DNA of 61,259 nt from positions 1 through 61,259 of the forward strand of contig JAFYWV010000067.1 in the NCBI GenBank assembly GCA_017546505.1, read 5' to 3'. This DNA comes from Bacteroidaceae bacterium (GTDB lineage: Bacteria > Bacteroidota > Bacteroidia > Bacteroidales > Bacteroidaceae). Every line of letters begins with the position of its first letter. The stretch's first letter is position 1. The notes beneath the pieces are model-generated. The model ran no database searches. It saw only the letters and a program-made list of their open reading frames with translations, and had not been told where the DNA came from. Positions 25,216 through 37,925 of this stretch are shown here, piece by piece. The position numbers and the translations under genes are program-made.

Positions 25216-27270
25216 ATGAAGAAATTTCTACTCTCACTTTTCACAATTTTCTGCTTTTTGACAGTAGCGAATGCAGAAACCTACACACACACCTTCAAAA
25301 AAGGTGAACTCACAACAGCCGGCGGCACAGTGACACTCAGTGACATTGAGTGGAATGCCACTGATGCTATTTTAATTGAGTGGAATGCAACAAAGGGTAT
25401 ACAGTTCGGCAACAAGGATACCCCTAACACAGCATACACTTTAAGCACATCGGGTTTTGCAGCTTACAAGATTAAGAGCGTAACCGTAAACAGTAGTATC
25501 GCTGCCAGCGGAGATGCAAAGTTCACAATCACAGTAGGCAACCAGACATCAGACACATTTACTCTTGACACTAATGCCAAAGATTACACATTTGATTGTG
25601 AAGATACAAACGGCGACATTACAATAAGTTGGACCGCTACAAAACGCGCATACTATGTAAAGAGCATTACCGTTGAATATGATTTGCCAACAGATATGGT
25701 TGACGTTGAAAAGCCCACTTTCAAGACCCCTGAAGGAGTATATGAGAACAAGGTTACCGTAACAGCAGAAACAGCAGACCAGACCCTTGTACTCTACTAC
25801 ACACTGGATGGCACAGACCCAAGCTATGAGGACTTCCAGAGCGAGACAGGAACAACCAAGTGCAGTAAATACTATGTAATGTACCCCGAACTCACAGAGT
25901 CGGCAACCGTAAAGGTTATGGCTGTGAGAGTAGATGGAGAAACTGTGTACAAGAGTGACATTGTAGAGGCAAAATACATTGTATCGCCAACCAAACCATA
26001 CGTTCCTGCCACATCAATCACAAGCGGAGAAAAATATGCATTCGTAGCAAATGACAACGTTGCCGACTTCCTTTTTGGAACTTCAAACGGTAACTTGCAG
26101 AGCCGCAAGGTGTCAAGTAAATATGACAAGTACATTGAGACAGTAGAATACAATGCATTCACTTTCACAAGCACCAATGGCGGCTACACCATCCAGGATG
26201 CCGAGGGTAGATATATGTATTTGGGCAGCAACGACGGCGAAGTATCGTTTGTAGCCGAGAAACCTGCAACAGGTGCAATGTGGAGCGTGTCGGTTGATAA
26301 CGGACAGGCGACTATAAAGAACGGCAACAGCACCCTCTACTATTCAGCCGGCAAGGACATCTTCGGTTGCTACGCCGAAAAGGCCGACGATATGGTATTG
26401 CCATCCGTATATATGGTACGCGAATATCCAAAGGCTACAATCACCCCCGAGAACGGAAGCTACGTTCAGGGCTTGAAGGAGTTCACAATCTCTTGCAATG
26501 AGGGCATTGCCGTTTCAAGTGACTTCAGTCTCAAGGCACAGAGTGGCCAGCGCGAGGACCGCACCTACGAAATTGACAAAGTATACCAATTCACACAGGT
26601 TGATGCCAACACACTAAAATTCTGGATAGACGAAGAATTGGTATCAGTAGATAACATCAACATCGATCTCATCATTACAGGAGACATTCTTCTGAACCCC
26701 GAGGGAATGAACTACAAACACCCCATTAAGGGAAGATGGACACGCAGCATCTACTCATACACCCACGTAGGTTCAGCGGCTGCGGCTGTTATAACAGCTG
26801 TAGAGCCTGCCGATGGCAGCAAGGTTGAGTCTTTGAGCTACATCCTCTTCACATTCAGCAACATTGCCACAACTGTCGACACTTCAAAAGAGGCAAAACT
26901 CTGCAAGGAGGGAAGCGACAATGAAATTCCATTCTCATTCACAAACCTTAAAGAGGATGGTTCTTATATAGCACAGAACCAAGGCGCTCTTTTGCTTGAT
27001 GCACCTATATTAGAAAACGGCACATATATCCTTGAAATTGCCGACGGCTATTTTGTAGACCGCAACTCAAAGGAGATAAAGGGTATCACACTCAAATATA
27101 TTGTCGAGAACGACACCGCCATTGAAGATATCATCGCCGATGGCGAGAGCGGTTGGACAGTCTACAGCACACAAGGTATCAAGGTTCTTGAGACCGAGGA
27201 TGCAGACAGAGTCAATAACCTACCAAGCGGAATTTACATCGTAAACGGCATTAAGGTTGTTATAAAGTAA
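25216..27270 (+). CDS. Secreted protein with chitobiase C-terminal-like domain and type 9-like tail
   Basis: 684 residues from the ATG at 25216, which begins a classic signal peptide (MKKFLLSLFTIFCFLTVANA); an in-frame ATG at 25174 adds a hydrophilic stretch and is less likely. An N-terminal beta-rich domain (residues 20-165) is followed by a chitobiase/beta-hexosaminidase C-terminal-like domain (EKPTFKTPEGVYENKVTV, LYYTLDGTDPSYE), a ricin-like or trefoil-like stretch with YAFVANDN, IQDAEGRYMYLGS, and an Ig-like domain. It ends with GWTVYSTQGIKVLE and LPSGIYIVNGIKVVIK, the form of a type 9 secretion (type A) sorting tail. It probably sits on the cell surface or is released, exported via the SprA system. 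No catalytic motif seen. Function unknown, possibly glycan or surface binding. Confidence 0.78.
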   Translation: MKKFLLSLFTIFCFLTVANAETYTHTFKKGELTTAGGTVTLSDIEWNATDAILIEWNATKGIQFGNKDTPNTAYTLSTSGFAAYKIKSVTVNSSIAASGDAKFTITVGNQTSDTFTLDTNAKDYTFDCEDTNGDITISWTATKRAYYVKSITVEYDLPTDMVDVEKPTFKTPEGVYENKVTVTAETADQTLVLYYTLDGTDPSYEDFQSETGTTKCSKYYVMYPELTESATVKVMAVRVDGETVYKSDIVEAKYIVSPTKPYVPATSITSGEKYAFVANDNVADFLFGTSNGNLQSRKVSSKYDKYIETVEYNAFTFTSTNGGYTIQDAEGRYMYLGSNDGEVSFVAEKPATGAMWSVSVDNGQATIKNGNSTLYYSAGKDIFGCYAEKADDMVLPSVYMVREYPKATITPENGSYVQGLKEFTISCNEGIAVSSDFSLKAQSGQREDRTYEIDKVYQFTQVDANTLKFWIDEELVSVDNINIDLIITGDILLNPEGMNYKHPIKGRWTRSIYSYTHVGSAAAAVITAVEPADGSKVESLSYILFTFSNIATTVDTSKEAKLCKEGSDNEIPFSFTNLKEDGSYIAQNQGALLLDAPILENGTYILEIADGYFVDRNSKEIKGITLKYIVENDTAIEDIIADGESGWTVYSTQGIKVLETEDADRVNNLPSGIYIVNGIKVVIK

Positions 27271-27289
27271 TTTCAAATAATAAACCACT

Positions 27290-27325
27290 CGATGAAGGAT
27301 GCCACGGCATCCTTCATCGCATTTT
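27290..27325 (+). terminator. Terminator after the chitobiase-domain gene
   Basis: 13-bp perfect arms (27290-27302, 27307-27319) with CACG loop, then CATTTTA. It ends 20 bp before the next start codon. Confidence 0.8.
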
Positions 27326-27344
27326 ATGACACATAGAGATATTG

Positions 27345-28637
27345 ATGACAAGAATATTCAAACTAAGAACAATCTCCGCAGCCATTGCGTTAATAACCCT
27401 TTCGCAATGTATTGTCGGTTGCTTTGGTGCAGATTCCGATAAGACAAAAAAGAGTGAAGAGAATCCGGCGGCAATAGAAACACCAAAGCCCATTGTTCTA
27501 AAATATGGCTTGCCTATTGAAGAGTTCAATGTGAAATACGATACAATAAAGGCAAAACAGACTATCGCTGATTTACTTCACCGTTTCGGTTTCAACGCCA
27601 ATCAGATACACAACCTCACACAATGCCCCGACACGGTTTTCAATGTGCGCAGGATACGCCCCGGACAAGTGTGTGCCTTGTTATGTGATAAAGACAGCAC
27701 AGCCACTCCAAGATATTTCATCTATGAAGAGAGCCCCAAGTCATACATCACCTTTGACATTGCCAATGACTACAAGGCAGAGCGTAAATACAAGCCCGTC
27801 GAATGGCGCGAAAAAGAGGTTGCAGGCACTGTAAATTCATCGCTTTGGGCAGCAATGGAGGAAAACAGCGCATCGCCGTTGCTGGCTGTTGAGATGTCAC
27901 ATATTTTCGGTTGGTCGATAGATTTCTTTGGTATTCAAAGAGGCGATGAGTTCCGCATCATATACGCGCAGGAATTTGTAGAAGAGACCCCACTCAACAA
28001 CTACCGCATACTTGCCGCGTCGTTCCGGACATCAAAAAATCTTGTATACGCAATTCCTTTCACACAAGCCGGAGAAGAACTCTTCTACAACAGCGACGGC
28101 AACAGTCTTGAAGGTGCATTCCTGAAAGCACCGCTCGACTATTACCGCATATCGTCAAAATTCTCTAACAGCCGCTTTCACCCCGTACTAAAGCGCACCC
28201 GCGCACATCACGGTGTGGATTATGCAGCGCCAAAGGGCACACCCGTCTATGCAATTGGCAGCGGCAAGGTCATCAAGAAAGCCTACCAGGCAAACGGCGC
28301 AGGCTATTATCTGAAGATACGCCACAACAGCACATACACCACAAGCTATATGCACCTCTCGGGCTACGCGAAAGGCCTTAAGGAGGGCGACTACGTAAAG
28401 CAGAAACAGGTTATTGGCTACGTCGGTTCAACAGGTTTGTCGACAGGCCCACATCTTGATTTCCGCGTATATGAGAACGGCAAGCCCATTAATCCGCTTA
28501 CAATAAAGTCACAGCCCAAGATGCCAATCAGCAAGGAGAACAGAGAGGCTTTCGGGGTTATCTGCGATTCGCTGGTCAAACGTCTCTCCGAGATAGAGTT
28601 GAGAGCATCATTCACAAGCAACGACTCTATAAAATAA
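27345..28637 (+). CDS. M23-family metallopeptidase (cell-wall endopeptidase) lipoprotein
   Basis: 430 residues; the ATG at 27345 is preferred over the TTG just before it. Lipoprotein-like signal (Cys near 26, IVGC). Two N-terminal regions of the OapA/LysM-like kind (TIADLLHRFGFNANQIHNL) precede the catalytic LytM domain at about 270-400. Zinc ligands and catalytic residues are complete: HHGVDYAAPKGTPVYA (His and Asp) and GLSTGPHLDFRV (His). It should cut peptide crosslinks of peptidoglycan during growth or division. Single gene between two terminator-like features. Confidence 0.92.
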   Translation: MTRIFKLRTISAAIALITLSQCIVGCFGADSDKTKKSEENPAAIETPKPIVLKYGLPIEEFNVKYDTIKAKQTIADLLHRFGFNANQIHNLTQCPDTVFNVRRIRPGQVCALLCDKDSTATPRYFIYEESPKSYITFDIANDYKAERKYKPVEWREKEVAGTVNSSLWAAMEENSASPLLAVEMSHIFGWSIDFFGIQRGDEFRIIYAQEFVEETPLNNYRILAASFRTSKNLVYAIPFTQAGEELFYNSDGNSLEGAFLKAPLDYYRISSKFSNSRFHPVLKRTRAHHGVDYAAPKGTPVYAIGSGKVIKKAYQANGAGYYLKIRHNSTYTTSYMHLSGYAKGLKEGDYVKQKQVIGYVGSTGLSTGPHLDFRVYENGKPINPLTIKSQPKMPISKENREAFGVICDSLVKRLSEIELRASFTSNDSIK

Positions 28638-28680
28638 CCTTCCCAAAGGGTTAACTTTCCACAACTTGACAAACAAACGT

Positions 28681-28710
28681 TTTGAGTGCACAAAATAATT
28701 ACTATTTTTG
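28681..28710 (+). promoter_or_regulatory. Promoter of the GT2 glycosyltransferase gene
   Basis: TTTG (28681-28684), 18 bp, TATTTTTG (28703-28710): consensus match, placing the transcript start near 28717, before the ATG at 28742. Confidence 0.7.
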
Positions 28711-28741
28711 CAATGAAACTATCACAAAAAATTTTATAAAA

Positions 28742-29545
28742 ATGAAAAGAAGAGACTTTAAAGTAAGCATACTCGTATCGACATACAATTGGCCCGAGGC
28801 TTTGGAACTCTCCATAAAAAGTATGTTGAGACAAACGATACTCCCCGATGAGATAGTCATTGCAGACGACGGTTCAAACGAAACAACCAAACAGCTCATA
28901 ACACGTCTGCAGCAGGAGAGCGCAGTCCCCATTGTACACGTGTGGCATCCCGACGAGGGATTTCGAAGGACAGAAATACTAAACAAGGCCATTGCAAAGA
29001 TTACGGGTGACTACATTCTGCAAGTTGATGGAGACGTTATTCTTGCACGACATTTTGTGAGCGACCACTTGGAGCTGGCCGAGAAAAACCATTTCGTCTG
29101 TGGCAGCCGCATAAAGTTGGAAGAGAAAGCTACCGAGAAGATTTTTGCCACAGGCGTCTACCCACCACATTTTTGGGAGATGCCATTGGGATTTCTTGCC
29201 AACAGTTTCCGTTCACGACTCTTGCGCCGATATATGGCAAAGCGCTATGCACGTGACATCAACCATTTGAGGGGATGCAATATGGCCTTTTGGAAAGATG
29301 ATGTAATAAAGGTAAACGGCTACAATGAGGATTTACGACAGTGGGGGCACGAGGACGGCGAGTTTGCGTTCCGCCTGCATTTTGCCGGTGTCGAGAAAAA
29401 AGCTCTCAAAGGTGGAGGATGCGTATATCATCTCTATCACCCCGAGGTATCCAAGAGCAACGAAGGCCGTCACCTCGAAGAGCTTGAAAAGGTGAGAAAC
29501 GGCAAACTCAAATGGTGCGACAACGGAATAGACAAATACCTTTAA
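28742..29545 (+). CDS. Family 2 glycosyltransferase
   Basis: 267 residues. GT-A fold signatures: VSILVSTYNWPEALELSIKS at the N-terminus, EIVIADDGSNETT, and LQVDGDVIL as the metal-binding DxD, with a C-terminal galactosyltransferase-like part (LRGCNMAFWKDD, GWGHEDGEF-like WGHEDGEFAFRL). It transfers a sugar from a nucleotide donor, probably for surface glycan or lipopolysaccharide. No membrane segment. Not clustered with other glycan-synthesis genes, so the pathway is unclear. The upstream in-frame TTG at 28682 lies inside the promoter and is rejected. Confidence 0.92.
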   Translation: MKRRDFKVSILVSTYNWPEALELSIKSMLRQTILPDEIVIADDGSNETTKQLITRLQQESAVPIVHVWHPDEGFRRTEILNKAIAKITGDYILQVDGDVILARHFVSDHLELAEKNHFVCGSRIKLEEKATEKIFATGVYPPHFWEMPLGFLANSFRSRLLRRYMAKRYARDINHLRGCNMAFWKDDVIKVNGYNEDLRQWGHEDGEFAFRLHFAGVEKKALKGGGCVYHLYHPEVSKSNEGRHLEELEKVRNGKLKWCDNGIDKYL

Positions 29546-29558
29546 GAGAGTAAAAAAC

Positions 29559-29610
29559 ATCAAATCATAAGCCCAAGTCCTGTACGCAGGACTTGGGCTT
29601 ATGATTTGAT
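29559..29610. terminator. Bidirectional terminator between GT2 and DUF4491 genes
   Basis: 23-bp perfect arms (29559-29581 and 29588-29610) with a 6-nt loop, between convergent genes; it ends 1 bp before the DUF4491 stop codon. Confidence 0.9.
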
Positions 29611-29611
29611 A

Positions 29612-29905
29612 CTACTTCCTTTTTTTCGGATTTGCCGGGAACCACCCTTTTTCCACTCTTTTCTTTTGCTGGAACACTTCACCAATGCTCCAGAAAGAGG
29701 AAAAAGCCACAACACCCAAAAGGATTGAGACAATGAGGTCGGCAACCAACAATGAAGCTGCCGCCGAGACAATACCGAGCAACAGAAAGAGCCACCAGCT
29801 CTTTACACCAATGTAATATTCCGCCTTTATCACCAATGGATGGAACAGACCTATAATCAAAAATGTGGCTACTCCTATAATAATTCCCGAGAAATTGAAA
29901 TCCAT
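29612..29905 (-). CDS. DUF4491 membrane protein
   Basis: 97 residues from the ATG at 29905 (MDFNFSGIIIGVATFLIIG). Three hydrophobic helices: residues 6-22, 34-50 and 54-74, then the soluble end FWSIGEVFQQKKRVEKGWFP. This matches DUF4491, a small Bacteroidales inner-membrane family of unknown function. An in-frame start 17 residues upstream overlaps the region of the neighbouring terminator and adds no family-like sequence. Confidence 0.85.
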   Translation of the reverse strand: MDFNFSGIIIGVATFLIIGLFHPLVIKAEYYIGVKSWWLFLLLGIVSAAASLLVADLIVSILLGVVAFSSFWSIGEVFQQKKRVEKGWFPANPKKRK

Positions 29906-29936
29906 ATAATAAACAGTTTTATTTATAACATTACAT

Positions 29937-29976
29937 ATCAGAGCCTGGTTCCGCAAATAGAGAACCAGGCTCTGAT
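29937..29976 (-). terminator. Terminator of the beta-galactosidase gene
   Basis: 15-bp perfect arms ATCAGAGCCTGGTTC (29937-29951) and its complement (29962-29976), 10-nt loop, located 14 bp past the beta-galactosidase stop on the minus strand. Confidence 0.75.
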
Positions 29977-29989
29977 TATAAAATAGAAA

Positions 29990-34279
<4,290 letters not shown>

Positions 34280-34288
34280 TCATAACTA

Positions 34289-34296
34289 CAAAAATA
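34289..34296 (-). promoter_or_regulatory. Probable -7 box for the beta-galactosidase gene
   Basis: Minus strand TATTTTTG, an exact -7 match 22-34 bp before the start codons; -33 is not clear. Confidence 0.4.
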
Positions 34297-34325
34297 ACAT
34301 AAAATAATGAATTTAAAAGAATAAC

Positions 34326-34356
34326 TTGTGATTTTCACAATGTTCGTTTATTTTTG
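34326..34356 (+). promoter_or_regulatory. Promoter of the GH29 gene
   Basis: TTG (34326-34328), 20 bp, TATTTTTG (34349-34356). The transcript should start near 34362, so the ATG at 34363 would be almost leaderless and the ATG at 34387 is the better start. Confidence 0.55.
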
Positions 34357-34386
34357 CATAGAATGACAAACAAAAAAACAGACAAT

Positions 34387-35703
34387 ATGAATTTCATCAA
34401 ACGATCTATGCAGGCCGCAGCAATAGCAATGCTGTTCATTGCCTCAACCCCCGTAAAGGCACAATACGTTCCAACAGCCGAGAACCTGAAATCGCGTCAG
34501 GAGTTTGCCGACACCAAGTTCGGCATCTTCATCCATTGGGGCATATACAGTATGTTTGCACAGGGCGAATGGTACTTGCAGAACTACCCCATTGACAAGG
34601 CAGAGTATGCAAAGGCCGCCGACGCCTTCTACCCCCACCGCTTCAACGCAAAAGAGTGGGTTGCAGCAATAAAGGATGCCGGTGCAAAATACATCTGCTT
34701 CACCAGCCGCCATCACGACAGTTTCTCAATGTGGGACACTGAGCAGAGTGAATACAACATTGTCGATGCCACACCGTTTGGCCGCGATGTTATAAAAGAG
34801 CTTGCCGAAGAGTGCCACAAGCAGGGAATCAGATTGCACTTCTACTATTCGCATATCGACTGGGCGCGCGACGAATACCCTCTTGGCCGCACAGGAACAA
34901 AGGTCATCGGCCGCGACAAGACAAAGGCCGACTGGCCTGCGTACTATGATTTTATGAACAAGCAGCTCACCGAGCTGCTCACCAACTATGGAGAGATTGG
35001 CGCAATATGGTTCGACGGCAAGTGGGACCGCGACCAGGACAGTATCCCATTCAACTGGCAACTCGACGAGCAGTATGCCCTTATCCACCGCCTGCAACCG
35101 GCGTGTCTCATTGGCAACAACCACCACGAAACACCGTTCCCCGGTGAGGATATACAGATTTTCGAGCGCGACCTGCCGGGTGAAAACAAAGCCGGCCTTA
35201 GCGGACAGAGCGTAAGCCGTCTGCCACTCGAGACTTGCCAGACAATGAACGGTATGTGGGGTTACAAACTCGTCGACCAGAACTACAAGAGTACCGAGAC
35301 CTTGCTGCGACTGCTTGTGAGCACATCGGGTAAAGGTGCAAACCTGCTTTTGAACGTAGGGCCACAACCAAACGGAGAGATACCGGCAACAGCACTTGCA
35401 CGAATGAAGGAGATGGGCGAATGGCTACGTGCCAACGGTGAGACCGTATATGGCACCACAGCCGGTGACATCCCGGCACAGGAGTGGGGAGTGACAACAC
35501 GTAAGGGCGACCGCCTGTTCATCCACATCTTCGACTGCAAGGAGAAGGAACTGACCTTGCCACTTGAGTGCAAGGTGAAGAAAGCCTTCACATACAGCGA
35601 CAAGCAGCCTGTGAAATTCAAAAAGACAAAGGATGGCGTGAAGTTGATGTTCAATGAAGTACCCACTGGCATTGACTATATTGTGGAGTTGACAACAAAG
35701 TAA
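34387..35703 (+). CDS. GH29 alpha-L-fucosidase
   Basis: 438 residues, signal peptide ending TPVKAQ. The N-terminal FGIFIHWGIYSMFAQGEWY, CFTSRHHDSFSMWDT and HFYYSHIDWARDEYP segments are typical of GH29, and IGAIWFDGKWD carries the likely catalytic nucleophile Asp210. It would release terminal fucose from host or plant glycans in the periplasm. The short C-terminal beta domain is as usual. Facing the GH2 beta-galactosidase across a shared 130-bp region, it fits trimming of fucosylated galactose structures such as mucin or milk glycans. Confidence 0.93.
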   Translation: MNFIKRSMQAAAIAMLFIASTPVKAQYVPTAENLKSRQEFADTKFGIFIHWGIYSMFAQGEWYLQNYPIDKAEYAKAADAFYPHRFNAKEWVAAIKDAGAKYICFTSRHHDSFSMWDTEQSEYNIVDATPFGRDVIKELAEECHKQGIRLHFYYSHIDWARDEYPLGRTGTKVIGRDKTKADWPAYYDFMNKQLTELLTNYGEIGAIWFDGKWDRDQDSIPFNWQLDEQYALIHRLQPACLIGNNHHETPFPGEDIQIFERDLPGENKAGLSGQSVSRLPLETCQTMNGMWGYKLVDQNYKSTETLLRLLVSTSGKGANLLLNVGPQPNGEIPATALARMKEMGEWLRANGETVYGTTAGDIPAQEWGVTTRKGDRLFIHIFDCKEKELTLPLECKVKKAFTYSDKQPVKFKKTKDGVKLMFNEVPTGIDYIVELTTK

Positions 35704-35720
35704 TCAAAAACACAAGAAGT

Positions 35721-35766
35721 TCTCCCCTTTGCCTGCAAGGGGGAATGGCTGAAAGCCGAGGGGGAT
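35721..35766. repeat. Palindromic dispersed repeat (GC-rich double hairpin)
   Basis: TCTCCCCTTTGCCTGCAAGG...CCGAGGGGGAT: a stem of C- and G-runs, a short GGCTGAAAGCC hairpin, then a third G-run. It resembles repeats commonly seen between Bacteroidetes genes. A related form lies in frame at 38165-38206. Confidence 0.65.
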
Positions 35767-35826
35767 AAAAACAAAGCCACAACCAGGCAACTGAAATACA
35801 AGACAACAGACAAACAACACCCAACG

Positions 35827-36561
35827 ATGAAAATACTTGAGATTTGTGCCGGCAGCGTGGAGAGCGCCATTGCAGCACGCGAGGGCGGAGCAAAACGCAT
35901 TGAGCTGTGCGCGGCACTTGAAATTGGCGGCGTAACACCATCGGCAGGAGTTATTGCCGAGGCACGAAAAGTTGAGGGACTAATACTCAATGTGATAATA
36001 CGCCCGCGCGGTGGAGATTTTCTCTATAATGAATACGAGGTTGCCTGTATGGAACAGGACATACGCACCTGTAAGCAGCTTGGTGTTGACGGAGTTGTAA
36101 TTGGCGCGCTCACAGCCGAGGGCGACATTGACACAGCCGTCTGCAAGCGACTTATTGCCGCTGCCGATGGAATGAGCGTTACATTTCACCGCGCATTCGA
36201 TATGTGCCGCAACCCACGCAAGGCACTTGAAGAGCTCATTGCACTCGGTTGCAACAGAGTACTGACCTCGGGACAAGCGGCTACAGCCCAGGCAGGCATT
36301 CCGCTTTTGAAAGAACTTGTGGAACAGGCCGCAGAGCGCATAATCATTATGCCCGGCTGCGGAGTGAGCAGCGCGAACGCAGCAGCCATTCTGCAAGCCA
36401 CCGGCGCGACTGAAATTCACGCATCGGCGCGCAAGAGTGTGGGCAGCGGTATGCTGTTCCGCCATAGTGGAGTCTCAATGGGTAACCCCGACTGCGATGA
36501 ATATGCCCGCAAGGAGACCGACGTGAATGAAGTGAGAGCCATTGTAGACAGTATACTATGA
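35827..36561 (+). CDS. cutC: CutC family protein
   Basis: 244 residues, cytosolic (no signal). TIM-barrel family hallmarks: ILEICAGSVESAIAAREGGA and RIELCAALEIGGVTPSAG at the start, IRPRGGDFLYNEYE, VTFHRAFDMC, RVLTSGQAATA and IIIMPGCGVSSAN. CutC was linked to copper homeostasis in E. coli, but its biochemical role is uncertain. Its stop overlaps the xpt start by 4 bp (ATGA), so the two are translated together. The GC-rich repeat at 35721-35766 lies upstream of it. Confidence 0.93.
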   Translation: MKILEICAGSVESAIAAREGGAKRIELCAALEIGGVTPSAGVIAEARKVEGLILNVIIRPRGGDFLYNEYEVACMEQDIRTCKQLGVDGVVIGALTAEGDIDTAVCKRLIAAADGMSVTFHRAFDMCRNPRKALEELIALGCNRVLTSGQAATAQAGIPLLKELVEQAAERIIIMPGCGVSSANAAAILQATGATEIHASARKSVGSGMLFRHSGVSMGNPDCDEYARKETDVNEVRAIVDSIL

Positions 36562-37127
36562 AACAGTTGAAAGAGCGCATTCTCAAAGATGGCAAATGCC
36601 TTGAGGGAGGCATCCTCAAGGTCGACAACTTCATCAACCACCGGATGGATGCAGGGCTGATGATGGAGATGGCAAGGGAGATTGTCACCCGTTTCAGGGG
36701 AACAGCCATTGACAAGGTGCTGACTGTTGAGGCAAGCGGCATTGCACCGGCAATAATGGTAGCCTATCTGTTGGACGTGCCTGTCGTCTTCGCCAAGAAG
36801 AAGGTGCCAAGCACTATGGAGGGCATACTCAAAAGCAAGGTATTCTCGTTCACAAAAAACCACACATACGAAATTTGCATTTGCGACAGCTACCTGCAAA
36901 AGGGTGAACGTTGCCTTTTTGTAGATGATTTCCTTGCCAACGGCAATGCTGCATTGGGCATTCTTGACCTTGCAGTTCAAGCCGGAGCCGAAATTACAGG
37001 AATGGCATTTCTCATTGAGAAAGGATTCCAGGCCGGTGGCAAAATGCTCCGCGAAAAGGGAATACGCATCGAATCGCTTGCTATCATCGAAAGCCTCGAT
37101 AACTGTAAGATAAAGTTAAGGAATTGA
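36558..37127 (+). CDS. xpt: Xanthine phosphoribosyltransferase
   Basis: 189 residues. The PRPP-binding signature CLFVDDFLANGNAA is clear (about 116-129), with VLTVEASGIAPAIMVA near residue 56 and the pyrophosphate-binding AKKKVPSTM loop as in Xpt of Gram-positive and Bacteroidetes bacteria. It converts xanthine and PRPP to XMP, a purine-salvage step. Coupled to cutC by a 4-bp overlap; no purine riboswitch is seen, as it is the second gene of its unit. Confidence 0.93.
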   Translation: MKQLKERILKDGKCLEGGILKVDNFINHRMDAGLMMEMAREIVTRFRGTAIDKVLTVEASGIAPAIMVAYLLDVPVVFAKKKVPSTMEGILKSKVFSFTKNHTYEICICDSYLQKGERCLFVDDFLANGNAALGILDLAVQAGAEITGMAFLIEKGFQAGGKMLREKGIRIESLAIIESLDNCKIKLRN

Positions 37128-37182
37128 GGCACACTTTACGTTTCTATTGTTGGCACAAGATTTCACATTTCCGATTTCAGTT

Positions 37183-37872
37183 TTACTCACAGACAGGGCG
37201 CACACTGCGGCCTAAATAACGGTCGTTGATATCCCAATCATAACCGCTTTCAAGAAAGTATAAGCCGTGCGCACCGAGATCTCCGGCATAGTACAACGCA
37301 CTCGACCAATAACCACCCCAGCTACCACTGTCAAAGAGTTTCTCACAGTAGCGATAACCTGCAGCCGGCAGGAAAATGTTGTTACCGTTAGGGCCGGTTA
37401 CAAGGAAACCGTGAACACCGTTCCGTGTTGTCCAAATCCAGGTGCAATTGTCGAGCAATTCATCCCGCTCCATTACTGTAGGCATTCGCCAACTGCCACC
37501 CCATTTAACGTGAGCAACATCGTCCTCGGGGTCAAGAAAGGTCTTATTATCAACGGAGCCATATATACTGTCTATACAGTACTTTGTCAATGTATTGTAA
37601 CTGCTATTGTACCATTTGTATGTGTCCGAATCATAGTATTCCTTTTCCTCGATCTCGCCCCAAGCGTAGTAACCGCCATACTCTTCGGGGGTTATAGCAC
37701 CAACGTTGCAAGTTGCCCATTTTACAGACAAGCCAAGATCGACAAATTCGTGTCCATTATGAAACGAAGTATCGTTGTCACTATCACTGTCACCTATAGG
37801 TTCTTCACACGAAACAATCAGTAACGAAAAGGCAACAATAACGCCTAAAAGAAAATAGAAACGTTTTTTCAT
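37183..37872 (-). CDS. Lipoprotein with fib_succ_major-type domain
   Basis: 229 residues. Lipoprotein signal with Cys22 (LLIVSCEEP), then an Asp/Ser-rich spacer. The domain has the typical repeats of this Bacteroidales surface family: HEFVDLGLSVKWATCNVGA, GGYYAWGEIEEKEYY, SWRMPTVMERDELL, LPAAGYRYC and GGYWSSALYY. The fold is related to C-type-lectin-like domains; ligand unknown. Likely anchored to the outer membrane. Single gene. Confidence 0.85.
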   Translation of the reverse strand: MKKRFYFLLGVIVAFSLLIVSCEEPIGDSDSDNDTSFHNGHEFVDLGLSVKWATCNVGAITPEEYGGYYAWGEIEEKEYYDSDTYKWYNSSYNTLTKYCIDSIYGSVDNKTFLDPEDDVAHVKWGGSWRMPTVMERDELLDNCTWIWTTRNGVHGFLVTGPNGNNIFLPAAGYRYCEKLFDSGSWGGYWSSALYYAGDLGAHGLYFLESGYDWDINDRYLGRSVRPVCE

Positions 37873-37925
37873 AAAAAGTGTTTTTATTGTGTTTATTTAT
37901 TTTTGCGACTATTGGGTTTTATTGA

